From positions 1 to 28,457 of the forward strand of contig JAEDIG010000016.1 of the NCBI GenBank assembly GCA_016292545.1: a DNA stretch of 28,457 nt, read 5' to 3'. A program made the translations under genes and the position numbers. Position 1 is the first letter of the stretch, and each line of letters starts with the position of its first letter. The notes below the pieces were generated by a model, which was not told the origin of the DNA, searched no databases, and worked only from the letters and a program-made list of their open reading frames with translations. Origin of the DNA: Bacteroidaceae bacterium. Lineage in GTDB: Bacteria > Bacteroidota > Bacteroidia > Bacteroidales > Bacteroidaceae. Positions 15,603 to 23,951 of this stretch are shown in pieces.

Positions 15603-17384
15603 TCAATCCAGTTTCAGCACAGCCAGGAAAGCCTTCTGGGGCACCTGCACATTGCCGATCTGTTTCATTCTCTTCTTTCCTTTCTTCTGCTTCTCCAGCA
15701 GCTTGCGCTTGCGGCTCACGTCGCCTCCATAACACTTGGCCAGCACATCCTTTCTCACCTGCTTCACCGTTTCGCGGGCAATGATTTTGGCACCGATGGC
15801 GGCCTGGATGGCTATGTCGAACTGTTGGCGGGGAAGCAGGTCCTTCAGTTTCTCACACATCCTGCGGCCAAAGTCCACGCTGTTGTCCACATGGGTGAGC
15901 GTGCTGAGCGCATCCACGGGTTCTCCGTTGAGCAGGATGTCCAGCTTCACCAGCTTAGACGGACGAAATCCGTCCTGATGATAGTCGAACGAAGCATAGC
16001 CCTTGGAGATGCTCTTCAGCTTGTCATAGAAGTCAATCACTATCTCGCCCAGAGGCATTGCATACTGCAGCTCCACACGGTTTCCGCTGATATACTCCTG
16101 TTTCAGCAGTTCCCCGCGCTTGCCCAGACACAGGCTCATGATGGGGCCGATGAAGGTGGAGAGCGTGATGATGGTGGCCTTGATATAAGGCTCCTCTATG
16201 TGGTCGATGAGGGTGGCTTCGGGCATTCCTGCGGGATTGTGCACCTCTTTCACCTCGCCATGCTTGTCATATACCAGATACGACACGTTGGGCACCGTGG
16301 TGATTACGTCCATATCGAACTCGCGGTCGAGACGTTCCTGTACGATTTCCATGTGGAGCAGTCCCAAGAAACCGCATCGGAACCCGAATCCCAGCGCCAC
16401 GCTGCTTTCGGGCTGGAAGGTGAGGCTGGCGTCGTTGAGCTGAAGCTTTTCCAGACTGGCCCTCAGATTCTCAAAATCCTCCGTCTCAATGGGATAAACA
16501 CCTGCAAACACCATGGGTTTCACTTCCTCGAATCCGGCAATGGCATGGTCGCACGGACGAGCCACATGCGTAATGGTGTCGCCCACCTTCACCTCGGTGG
16601 CATTCTTGATGCCCGACACGATATATCCCACATTGCCGCAGCGCAATTCATCACAGGGGACCATGTCCATCTTCAGCACACCTATCTCATCGGCCTTGTA
16701 CGACTTGCCGGTGTTGATGAAAAACACCTCTTCGCCCTTGCGCAACGTTCCGTTGATAATCTTGAAATAGGCGATGATGCCGCGGAACGAATTGAACACG
16801 CTGTCAAAGATGAGTGCCTGCAGGGGGGCGTTCTCGTTGCCTTCAGGAGCAGGAATGCGTTCCACCACAGCCCTGAGTATCTCGTCCACGCCCTGCCCTG
16901 TCTTTCCGCTGGCACGGATAATCTCCTCGCGCTTGCATCCGAGCAAATCCACGATTTCGTCCTCCACCTCCTCGGGCATGGCATTGGGCATGTCGCACTT
17001 GTTGATGACAGGAATGATTTCCAGATCGTGGTCGATGGCCATATAAAGGTTGCTGATGGTTTGCGCCTGAACACCCTGTGTGGCATCCACAACCAGCAAT
17101 GCACCCTCGCATGCTGCGATGCTTCGGCTCACTTCGTATGAAAAGTCCACATGTCCAGGGGTGTCTATCAGGTTGAGCGTATATAGTTCACCGTTCATTT
17201 CATACGCCATCTGTATGGCATGACTCTTGATGGTGATACCTCTTTCGCGCTCCAGATCCATGTCATCGAGCATCTGACCCTCGGTCACCTGAATGGTGTG
17301 GGTTGTTTCCAGAAGACGGTCTGCCAATGTGCTCTTCCCATGGTCGATATGGGCAATAATGCAGAAATTTCGTATATGTTGCAT
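15603..17384 (-). CDS. lepA: Translation elongation factor 4 (LepA)
   Basis: This 593-residue GTPase acts on ribosomes and is thought to aid back-translocation or ribosome assembly. The G domain has AHIDHGKST (11-19), DTPGH (74-78) and NKCD (128-131). Domains resembling EF-G II, III and V follow. The LepA-specific C-terminal domain, in place of EF-G domain IV, ends the protein with a lysine-rich tail (KLLEKQKKGKKRMKQIG). The start is set at the ATG at complement 17384, 25 bases downstream of the promoter box; an upstream in-frame ATG at 17411 overlaps the -7 box and would add nine residues not typical of the family. Length matches LepA from other bacteria. Confidence 0.97.
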   Translation of the reverse strand: MQHIRNFCIIAHIDHGKSTLADRLLETTHTIQVTEGQMLDDMDLERERGITIKSHAIQMAYEMNGELYTLNLIDTPGHVDFSYEVSRSIAACEGALLVVDATQGVQAQTISNLYMAIDHDLEIIPVINKCDMPNAMPEEVEDEIVDLLGCKREEIIRASGKTGQGVDEILRAVVERIPAPEGNENAPLQALIFDSVFNSFRGIIAYFKIINGTLRKGEEVFFINTGKSYKADEIGVLKMDMVPCDELRCGNVGYIVSGIKNATEVKVGDTITHVARPCDHAIAGFEEVKPMVFAGVYPIETEDFENLRASLEKLQLNDASLTFQPESSVALGFGFRCGFLGLLHMEIVQERLDREFDMDVITTVPNVSYLVYDKHGEVKEVHNPAGMPEATLIDHIEEPYIKATIITLSTFIGPIMSLCLGKRGELLKQEYISGNRVELQYAMPLGEIVIDFYDKLKSISKGYASFDYHQDGFRPSKLVKLDILLNGEPVDALSTLTHVDNSVDFGRRMCEKLKDLLPRQQFDIAIQAAIGAKIIARETVKQVRKDVLAKCYGGDVSRKRKLLEKQKKGKKRMKQIGNVQVPQKAFLAVLKLD

Positions 17385-17408
17385 AGTGGGTGTTGTCCGA
17401 TTTGGATG

Positions 17409-17440
17409 CAAAGTTACAAATTAAATTCGAACGAACCAAA
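17409..17440 (-). promoter_or_regulatory. Consensus Bacteroidetes promoter of lepA
   Basis: The minus strand has TTTG at complement 17437-17440 and TAACTTTG at complement 17409-17416, separated by 20 bases. This is the best match in the window to the TTTG/TAnnTTTG sigma-ABfr consensus. Transcription would start about 18 bases before the lepA ATG. Confidence 0.75.
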
Positions 17441-17504
17441 TTTTTCTGTTACAAATCACATTCATTAGATGAATCATGTTGGCTTCATGATGGCATTGTG
17501 TCTG

Positions 17505-17570
17505 TTATCGGGTTGTTCCGCACCACGGAGCGTGCTGTTCCGGATTTAGGATTCCTCGGCGTTTTTTATC
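17505..17570. repeat. Possible dispersed intergenic repeat, block 1
   Basis: The stretch from GGGTTGTTCCGCACCACGG to CTCGGCGTTTTTTA contains two similar GTTCCG-type arms and small inverted segments (GCAC/GTGC). It has no credible gene. From memory, similar stretches recur between genes of Bacteroides and Prevotella and give spurious short peptides containing PDLGFLGVF. That memory cannot be checked here, so the repeat status is inference. Confidence 0.35.
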
Positions 17571-17573
17571 CAT

Positions 17574-17606
17574 AAAAAAAACACGCGGGGTAACACGTGT
17601 TTTTAT
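17574..17606 (-). terminator. Intrinsic terminator of gltBD
   Basis: AAAAACACG and CGTGTTTTT form a nine-pair stem around a ten-base loop. On the minus strand, the direction of gltB-gltD, it is followed by a run of T (complement 17574-17581). It lies about 140 bases after the gltD stop and before the lepA promoter. The symmetric A/T flanks could also allow it to work in the other direction. Confidence 0.65.
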
Positions 17607-17655
17607 TTCCGCAAGGTATGCCATAGCAAAGTCAGCCTTATATACAAATTGCCAT

Positions 17656-17718
17656 CCATTAGCCCAGGGCGCGGCTTTGCTCTACCCTGGACTAATGGTT
17701 TGCTGCCCCTCTGGGGGC
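17656..17718. repeat. Palindromic intergenic repeat, block 2
   Basis: CCATTAG-C-CCAGGG (17656-17669) pairs with CCCTGG-A-CTAATGG (17684-17698): thirteen pairs with one mismatch around a 15-base loop. Six bases later GCCCC pairs with GGGGC (17705-17718). The pair of hairpins, CCAGGG/CCCTGG then GCCCC/GGGGC, resembles a common intergenic repeat type that I recall from Bacteroidetes and Planctomycetes. It could also act as an extra stop or 3'-end stabiliser for the gltBD transcript. The dispersed nature is inference. Confidence 0.5.
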
Positions 17719-17746
17719 GTAAGAATACAGCTTTTTTTTTGCGCAG

Positions 17747-19099
17747 CTATGCCTTATGCTTCTGCAAATAGGCGTCGATGGAGGCGGCTGCCTTGCGGCC
17801 GGCGGCAATGCAGCGGACCACAAGGCTGGGTCCGGTGACGGCATCTCCGGCCACAAACACGTTCTCGGCAAAAGCCGGCAGCTGGGGCTTGAGGAAGCCC
17901 ATGGCCAGCAATACCAGATCGCAATCGATGGTTTCCCTGTGGCCATCCAGCTTCATCAGCGGGCGGCCGCCTTGGGGATTGGCCTCCCATACGACACCTT
18001 CCACTTCGGCAGCGGTCACACGGCCGTCCTTTCCCAGGAAACGGTTGGTGTTGAGCAGCCAGCGGCGCTCGCAACCCTCCTCGTGGCTGCTGGTGGTCTT
18101 CAACACCACCGGCCATGCCGGCCATGGAGTGGCAGGATTGTCGCCCACGGGCGGCTTGGGCATAATTTCAATCTGGGTGACACTCTTGCATCCCTGGCGA
18201 TGGGCTGTGCCTATGCAGTCGCTTCCCGTGTCGCCACCGCCAATCACCAGCACACGCTTGTTCTTGGCGGATATGAGCGCATCCTTGGTGAATTGCGCAC
18301 CCGCAAGAATGCGGTTCTGCTGGGAGAGGAATTCCAGGGCCGTGTGGATGCCCTTCAGTTCACGGCCGGGCACTTGAAGGTCGCGAGCCTGCGGAGTGCC
18401 CGTACAAACGGCGTAGGCATCGAAGCCCTCGGGAAGATGTTCCAGATCGATGGGCGAAGAGCATACAAAGGTTACACCCTCCTGGCGCATCAGGTTGACG
18501 CGACGGTTGATGACATTCTTCTGCAATTTGAAATTGGGGATGCCATAGCGGAGAAGGCCGCCCACGTCCTCGTTCTTTTCAAACACCGTCACCTGATAAC
18601 CCTTGTGGTTGAGCTGGTTGGCCACTGCCAGTCCGGCAGGACCGGAACCGATCACAGCCACCTTCAGGCCGTTGCGGACAGCTGGAGGTGCGGGTTGGAT
18701 ATAGCTTTCAATCCACGCCCGCTCCATGATGGCGCACTCGTTTTCGCGGTTGGTGGTGGGTTCGTGGTCCGTGAGGTTGAGCACACAGCTTTTTTCGCAC
18801 AGCGCAGGACAGATGCGGCCTGTAAACTCCGGAAAGTCGTTGGTGCTGGCCAGCAGCTTGTAGGCCAGCTGGAAGTTGCCCTTGTAGAGGGCATCGTTCC
18901 ATTCGGGGCACTTGTTGCCCAGCGGGCAGGCCCAGTGGCAGAAGGGGACGCCACAATCCATGCAGCGGCTGGCCTGTTCGCAGCGGTCGTGTGTGTTGAG
19001 CGTCTGCTCCACTTCGCTGAAGTCGTGGATGCGTTCGTCGAGGGGGCGGTAGCCGGCCTCCTTGCGATGTATGGTGAGGAATGCTTTAGGATTTCCCAT
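17747..19099 (-). CDS. gltD: Glutamate synthase small (beta) subunit, NADPH-dependent
   Basis: This 450-residue flavoprotein takes electrons from NADPH and passes them to the GltB subunit. The N-terminal Fe-S region holds C46, C49, C54, C58 and further cysteines at 64, 97, 101 and 105, matching the two 4Fe-4S clusters of the GltD/DPD family. The FAD-binding Rossmann motif VIGSGPAGLAVA lies at about 149-160, the NADPH motif VIGGGDTGSDC in the C-terminal half, and a final FAD contact GDAVTGPSLVV near 415-425. Length is normal. It follows gltB by 53 bases on the same strand and is terminated by the hairpin at 17574-17606. The GltB-GltD enzyme makes two glutamates from glutamine and 2-oxoglutarate. 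Confidence 0.96.
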   Translation of the reverse strand: MGNPKAFLTIHRKEAGYRPLDERIHDFSEVEQTLNTHDRCEQASRCMDCGVPFCHWACPLGNKCPEWNDALYKGNFQLAYKLLASTNDFPEFTGRICPALCEKSCVLNLTDHEPTTNRENECAIMERAWIESYIQPAPPAVRNGLKVAVIGSGPAGLAVANQLNHKGYQVTVFEKNEDVGGLLRYGIPNFKLQKNVINRRVNLMRQEGVTFVCSSPIDLEHLPEGFDAYAVCTGTPQARDLQVPGRELKGIHTALEFLSQQNRILAGAQFTKDALISAKNKRVLVIGGGDTGSDCIGTAHRQGCKSVTQIEIMPKPPVGDNPATPWPAWPVVLKTTSSHEEGCERRWLLNTNRFLGKDGRVTAAEVEGVVWEANPQGGRPLMKLDGHRETIDCDLVLLAMGFLKPQLPAFAENVFVAGDAVTGPSLVVRCIAAGRKAAASIDAYLQKHKA

Positions 19100-19152
19100 G
19101 ATTCAATATTTCTTTTAATTATATTGGTAAAAAAATTTTTACGTGCTAAACA

Positions 19153-22100
19153 TCAATAGTCTCTGGCAATGTCGGCAATCTTGCGTTGCAGTTTCTTTAT
19201 CTGCTCTTCCTGAAGCACACGCTTGTATTCGATGGGCACCACCTGGATGAACTGTTCCACATAGTGGTTCCAGTCGTCGAGCATGAGGCGCGCCAGTGCC
19301 GAACCCGTATAGAGCCAATGCTGACGGATGAGTTCGTGCAGTTCCTTGCGGTAGCTGCTTTCTTCCACGAGCGACAGTTCCACCATGTCCATATTGCAAT
19401 AGTAGTCGAAATCGCCCTTCTTGTTCCACACGTATGCCACACCACCACTCATTCCGGCGGCAAAATTGCGTCCTGTTTCGCCCAGAACCACCACGCGGCC
19501 GCCTGTCATGTATTCACAGCAATGGTCGCCTGCACCCTCGATGACGGCAATGGCACCGGAGTTGCGCACAGCAAAGCGCTCTCCCACCCTGCCGTTCACA
19601 TAGAGTTCGCCGCTGGTGGCACCATACAGGCCTGTGTTGCCGGCAATGATGTTGTCCTGGGCCACGAACTCGGCGTTGGAGCGTACGGGGGGCAGGATGC
19701 TGATGCGGCCGCCCGAAAGGCCCTTGCCGAAATAGTCGTTGGTCTCGCCTTCGAGCTTGAGGTTGACACCTCGTGTGAGGAAGGCTCCGAAGCTCTGTCC
19801 GGCACTTCCCTTGAACTTGATGTTGATGGTGCTGTCGGGCAGCCCTTGCTCGCCGTATTTCTTGGCAATCACGCCACTCAGCATTGTGCCCACGGCACGG
19901 TCGGTGTTTTTGATTGCATAGTCGAGATTGATTTCATGGGCCGTATCTACGGCCTTGCGGGCATCTGCCAGGATGTCGAAATCCTTCACGCCCTCCACAT
20001 GGGTGAACGGGCGGTGGTCCCAATGCCTGTGCTCAGGCGATGTGGGTGCAAGCAGCCGCTGGAAGTCGAGCATCGACAGTTTGGAGCCCTCGGCCTGCGG
20101 TTTTGGCTGAAGCAGGTCGGTGCGGCCGATAATCTCGTCGAGGCTGTGGAATCCCATCTGTGCCAGATATTCACGCACTTCCTGCGCCAGGAAGGTGAAA
20201 TAGTTGACCACATAGGTGTAGTGGCCACGGAACTTCTTGCGCAGGCGTTCGTCCTGTGTGGCCACACCCACGGGACACGTGTTGGTGTTGCACTTGCGCA
20301 TCATCACACATCCCAGCACGATGAGCGGCAGCGTGCCGAACGAGAACTCATCGGCTCCCAGCAATGCCATGGTGATGACATCGCGTCCGGTCTTCAGCTG
20401 GCCGTCGGTCTGGATTCTCACCTGCTGGCGGAGGCCGTTGAGCGAAAGTGTCTGCTGTGTCTCGCTCAACCCTATTTCGGGGCTTATGCCCGCAAACCGC
20501 ATGCTGCTGGCAGGGCTTGCACCCGTGCCGCCTTCCGAACCGCTCACCACAATCAGGTCGGCATTGGCCTTGGCCACACCGGCCGCAATCGTGCCCACAC
20601 CGCTCTCGGCCACCAGCTTCACGCTGACGGCAGCCGTGGGGTTCACGTTCTTCAGGTCGAAGATGAGCTGTGCAAGGTCCTCTATGCTGTAGATGTCGTG
20701 GTGAGGCGGAGGCGAGATAAGGCTGATGCCGGGAATGCTGTTGCGCGTTTTGGCGATGATCTCGTTCACCTTGAATCCCGGAAGCTGGCCGCCTTCACCC
20801 GGTTTTGCGCCCTGGGCCACCTTGATTTGTATTTCCTCGGCATTCACCAGATATTCTGCCGTCACGCCAAAACGTCCGCTGGCTATCTGCTTGGTCTTGC
20901 TTCCCAGCGAGATGCCGTCCTGAGTGGAGTGGTAGCGATGGTTGTCCTCACCGCCTTCACCCGTGTTGCTGCGTGTGCCCAACTTGTTCATGGCCAGCGC
21001 CAGGGCTTCGTGCGCCTCTATGCTGATGGCGCCAAAGGACATGGCGCCCGTGACGAAATGCTTTACAATCTGCTCCACAGGCTCCACTTCCTCCACGGGC
21101 AGGGGGGCGGCAGCCGTCCTGATGTCGAAGAGGTCGCGGATGAAGATGGGCTTCTCCTTGTTGTCGACCAGCGAGGTGAACTCCTTGAACTTCTTGTAGC
21201 TTCCAAGGCGGGTGGCCAGCTGCAGGGTGCTTATCGTTTCGGGGTTCCAGGCGTGCTGTATGCCGTCGCGACGGTAGTTGAACTGGCCGTTGTTGGGCAG
21301 GAAATCGGTCTTCTGGGCGCAGCCCATTCCCATGCGGTGCAGACGCACGGCATCCTGTGCGATGTGGCGCAGGCCCACACCTCCGACGGTGCTGATCTCC
21401 GTGCCGAAATACTTGCGCAGAAGTGCCTCCGAAAGGCCGATGCTCTCGAATATCTTTGCCCCGCGATAGGAGCGGATGGTGCTGATGCCCATCTTGGACA
21501 TGATCTTGAACAGTCCCTTGCACACGGCCTTGATGTAGTTCTTCTCGGCCGTTTCATAGTTCTCCTGCACACGGCCATGGCGCACAAGGTCGTCAAGGAC
21601 GGCAAAAGTCATGTAGGGGCAGATGGCGCTGGCACCATAGCCCAGCAGAAGGGCGGCATGCATCACCTCACGGATTTCCCCGCTCTCCACGATCAGGGCC
21701 GTTTGCACACGCTTGCCGGCATTGATGAGATAGTGGTGTACGGCACTCACGGCCAGCAGCGAGGGAATGGCTGCATGTGTGTCGTCGATGTCGCGGTCCG
21801 AGAGGATGATGTAGTTGATGCCTGCATCCACGCTTTCAGCAGCTTTGAGGCACAGCTCCTCCAGCGCACTCCTGAGTCCGCTCTCCCCTTTTTCTATCTC
21901 AAAGAGGATGGGCAGCTTGATGGTGTTGAAGCCCTTGTAGCGGATGTTGCAGAGAATGTCCAGCTGGGTGTTGTTGAGCACAGGATGAGGCAGGCGCACC
22001 ATCTTGCAGTTGCTTTCGTCGGGGGTGAGGATGCCCGTGCCCACGCTGCCGATATATTCGGTGAGCGACATCACCAGCTCCTCGCGGATGGGGTCGATGG

Positions 22101-23655
22101 CGGGATTGGTGACCTGGGCAAACTGCTGGCGGAAATAGTTGAAGAACACCTGTGGACGGTCGCTCACCACGGCCAGGGGAGTGTCGTTGCCCATGGCAGC
22201 CACGGGCTCGGAACCGTTCACACACATCGGGATGATGGTCTTTTCTATGTCTTCCTCGCCGAATCCGAAGGTGACCAGCTTGTCCTGATAGCGCTCCACG
22301 CTGTTCTGCACATGGCGGCCGCTCTTCAGGTTCTCCAGCTGGATGCGGTTGGCCGCCAGCCATTCCTTGTAGGGATGGGCCTTGGCCAGCTGGCTCTTGA
22401 GCTCTCCGTCGTAGTATATCTTGCCTTCCTCGGTGTCGATGAGCAGGATTTTTCCCGGCTGCAGACGCCCCTTCTGGGCAATTTCGTTGGGCTCGAAGTC
22501 CATCACGCCCACTTCGCTGGCCACCACCATCATGCCCTTGGTGGTTATCGTGTATCTGCTGGGGCGCAATCCGTTGCGGTCGAGCATGCCTCCCGCATAG
22601 CGGCCGTCGCTGAAGAGCAGGGCGGCAGGACCGTCCCAGGGCTCCATCAGGATGGAGTGGTATTCATAGAAGGCCTTCAGATCGTCCGAAATGGGGTTCT
22701 TCTCGTTGAAGCTCTCGGGCACCATCACGGCCATCGCCTGCGGGAGCGACAGTCCGCTCATCACGAAGAACTCAAACACATTGTCGAGGCTTGCGCTGTC
22801 GCTCATTCCCGGCTGTATGATGGGGCTTATGCCGGCTATGCAGCCCAGGGCAGGACTGTCCAGCACGCTCTCGCGCGCCTTCATCCATGACCTGTTGCCG
22901 CGGATGGTGTTGATTTCACCGTTGTGCGCCAGCAGGCGGAACGGCTGTGCCAGCGACCATGTGGGGAACGTGTTGGTGCTGAAACGGCTGTGCACCAGGG
23001 CCAGCCCGCTGGTGAAGTAGTTGTTGCTCAGGTCGGGGAAATAGGCCCTCACCTGCATGCTCGAAAGCATGCCCTTATATATGATGCTCTTGCTGCTGAG
23101 GCTGACGACATAGAAATCCGGGTCGTCCACCCGCTTTTCTATGCGCTTGCGGATGAGATAGAGCGTGCGCTCCAGAACGGGGTACTTGTCGTCGCTCACG
23201 CCCGTCACGAACACCTGCTTGATGTCGGGCTCCACGCTGCGTGCGCTCTCCCCCAGGCAGTCGGGGTTTGTGGGCACATTGCGCAGGTGCATCAGGTTGA
23301 GCCCCTCGCGCTCTATTTCCTCAATCATGATGCTCAGTATGTGCTGCTGGCGGGCGGCATCCTTGGGCAAGAACACCAAGCCCGTCCCGTAGTGCCCCTT
23401 CTCGGGCACGGGAATCCCCTGCAAGAGGATAAACTCATGAGGAATCTGCAGCATGATGCCGGCTCCGTCGCCGGTTTTTCCGTCTGCACCCTCTGCGCCT
23501 CTGTGCCGCATGTTCTCCAGCACCTTCAGCGCGCTGTCCACCAGTTCGTGACTCTTGTTTCCCCTGATGTTCACCACCATACCCACACCGCAAGCGTCGT
23601 GCTCGTTCTCGGGGTTGTATAGTCCCATTGGTTTTGATGTTCTTTTTACCTTCAT
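19153..23655 (-). CDS. gltB: Glutamate synthase large (alpha) subunit
   Basis: This 1500-residue protein has the full GltB layout. An N-terminal class II glutamine amidotransferase domain with nucleophile C22 (HDACGVG) would be exposed after removal of a 21-residue propeptide; if M10 is the start, the propeptide is 12 residues. A central domain (about 440-800) follows, then an FMN-binding synthase barrel (about 840-1230). The 3Fe-4S cysteines C1116, C1122 and C1127 lie in GCVMMRKCNTNTC. The GXGXG beta-helix domain (about 1270-1480) includes YGATSGELYVNGRVGERF. The FMN barrel receives electrons through GltD and aminates 2-oxoglutarate with ammonia channelled from the first domain. A TAATTTTG -7 box lies about 50 bases upstream. 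Confidence 0.97.
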   Translation of the reverse strand: MKVKRTSKPMGLYNPENEHDACGVGMVVNIRGNKSHELVDSALKVLENMRHRGAEGADGKTGDGAGIMLQIPHEFILLQGIPVPEKGHYGTGLVFLPKDAARQQHILSIMIEEIEREGLNLMHLRNVPTNPDCLGESARSVEPDIKQVFVTGVSDDKYPVLERTLYLIRKRIEKRVDDPDFYVVSLSSKSIIYKGMLSSMQVRAYFPDLSNNYFTSGLALVHSRFSTNTFPTWSLAQPFRLLAHNGEINTIRGNRSWMKARESVLDSPALGCIAGISPIIQPGMSDSASLDNVFEFFVMSGLSLPQAMAVMVPESFNEKNPISDDLKAFYEYHSILMEPWDGPAALLFSDGRYAGGMLDRNGLRPSRYTITTKGMMVVASEVGVMDFEPNEIAQKGRLQPGKILLIDTEEGKIYYDGELKSQLAKAHPYKEWLAANRIQLENLKSGRHVQNSVERYQDKLVTFGFGEEDIEKTIIPMCVNGSEPVAAMGNDTPLAVVSDRPQVFFNYFRQQFAQVTNPAIDPIREELVMSLTEYIGSVGTGILTPDESNCKMVRLPHPVLNNTQLDILCNIRYKGFNTIKLPILFEIEKGESGLRSALEELCLKAAESVDAGINYIILSDRDIDDTHAAIPSLLAVSAVHHYLINAGKRVQTALIVESGEIREVMHAALLLGYGASAICPYMTFAVLDDLVRHGRVQENYETAEKNYIKAVCKGLFKIMSKMGISTIRSYRGAKIFESIGLSEALLRKYFGTEISTVGGVGLRHIAQDAVRLHRMGMGCAQKTDFLPNNGQFNYRRDGIQHAWNPETISTLQLATRLGSYKKFKEFTSLVDNKEKPIFIRDLFDIRTAAAPLPVEEVEPVEQIVKHFVTGAMSFGAISIEAHEALALAMNKLGTRSNTGEGGEDNHRYHSTQDGISLGSKTKQIASGRFGVTAEYLVNAEEIQIKVAQGAKPGEGGQLPGFKVNEIIAKTRNSIPGISLISPPPHHDIYSIEDLAQLIFDLKNVNPTAAVSVKLVAESGVGTIAAGVAKANADLIVVSGSEGGTGASPASSMRFAGISPEIGLSETQQTLSLNGLRQQVRIQTDGQLKTGRDVITMALLGADEFSFGTLPLIVLGCVMMRKCNTNTCPVGVATQDERLRKKFRGHYTYVVNYFTFLAQEVREYLAQMGFHSLDEIIGRTDLLQPKPQAEGSKLSMLDFQRLLAPTSPEHRHWDHRPFTHVEGVKDFDILADARKAVDTAHEINLDYAIKNTDRAVGTMLSGVIAKKYGEQGLPDSTINIKFKGSAGQSFGAFLTRGVNLKLEGETNDYFGKGLSGGRISILPPVRSNAEFVAQDNIIAGNTGLYGATSGELYVNGRVGERFAVRNSGAIAVIEGAGDHCCEYMTGGRVVVLGETGRNFAAGMSGGVAYVWNKKGDFDYYCNMDMVELSLVEESSYRKELHELIRQHWLYTGSALARLMLDDWNHYVEQFIQVVPIEYKRVLQEEQIKKLQRKIADIARDY

Positions 23656-23705
23656 TTGTTCTCTCTGTTTATGTCAAATTGTTGTTAATTCATTTATTTC
23701 AGGTG

Positions 23706-23713
23706 CAAAATTA
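23706..23713 (-). promoter_or_regulatory. -7 box for gltBD
   Basis: The minus strand reads TAATTTTG, an exact TAnnTTTG match 50 bases upstream of the gltB ATG. No TTTG is found at -33. The 296-base spacer 23656-23951 is very AT-rich, has no gene, and also holds TGTCA-TTT-TGACA at 23796-23808, a small inverted repeat that could be an operator. Confidence 0.5.
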
Positions 23714-23875
23714 TAAAGAAAAGTTGAAATAACTATAAAAAAGAAAGCAAAATTCGCTCTTTTTATTCATATTTCTGCATTTTCATGTATATTTATGTCA
23801 TTTTGACAAGAAGAAGAAATTTATCTCCATGCAAATTTTAATATTCTTTAACTACCGTATGTGACAAAAACCTTA

Positions 23876-23883
23876 TACCTTTG
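23876..23883 (+). promoter_or_regulatory. -7 box for the acidic-tail protein gene
   Basis: TACCTTTG matches TAnnTTTG. Transcription near 23890 would leave a leader of about 60 bases, which contains a 10-base direct repeat. No clear -33 element is visible. Confidence 0.5.
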
Positions 23884-23899
23884 TGCCCGATTAGAGAAC

Positions 23900-23938
23900 A
23901 GCGATTAAATTGTATCATTATATAATATAGCGATTAAA
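23900..23938. repeat. Direct repeat AGCGATTAAA in a 5' leader
   Basis: AGCGATTAAA occurs at 23900-23909 and again at 23929-23938, start to start 29 bases. Both copies lie between the -7 box and the ATG of the acidic-tail protein gene. They could be a repeated protein-binding site in DNA or in the leader RNA, or chance in AT-rich DNA. Confidence 0.4.
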
Positions 23939-23951
23939 AGGATATAAGGAA

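Noticed and set aside
17390..17575. 61-codon plus-strand ORF in the lepA-gltD spacer
   Set aside because: It overlaps the lepA promoter and start on the other strand and the repeat block; no sign of a real protein.
19100..19152. CAATAT/ATATTG inverted repeat between gltB and gltD as terminator or promoter
   Set aside because: The arms are six A/T-rich bases separated by 11 bases with no T-run, and the genes are expected to be co-transcribed; likely chance.
19186..22890. 1234-codon open frame on the plus strand opposite gltB
   Set aside because: It is a mirror of the GC-biased third positions of gltB. The translation is rich in His, Gly and Ala with no domain logic, and the minus-strand frame is clearly GltB.
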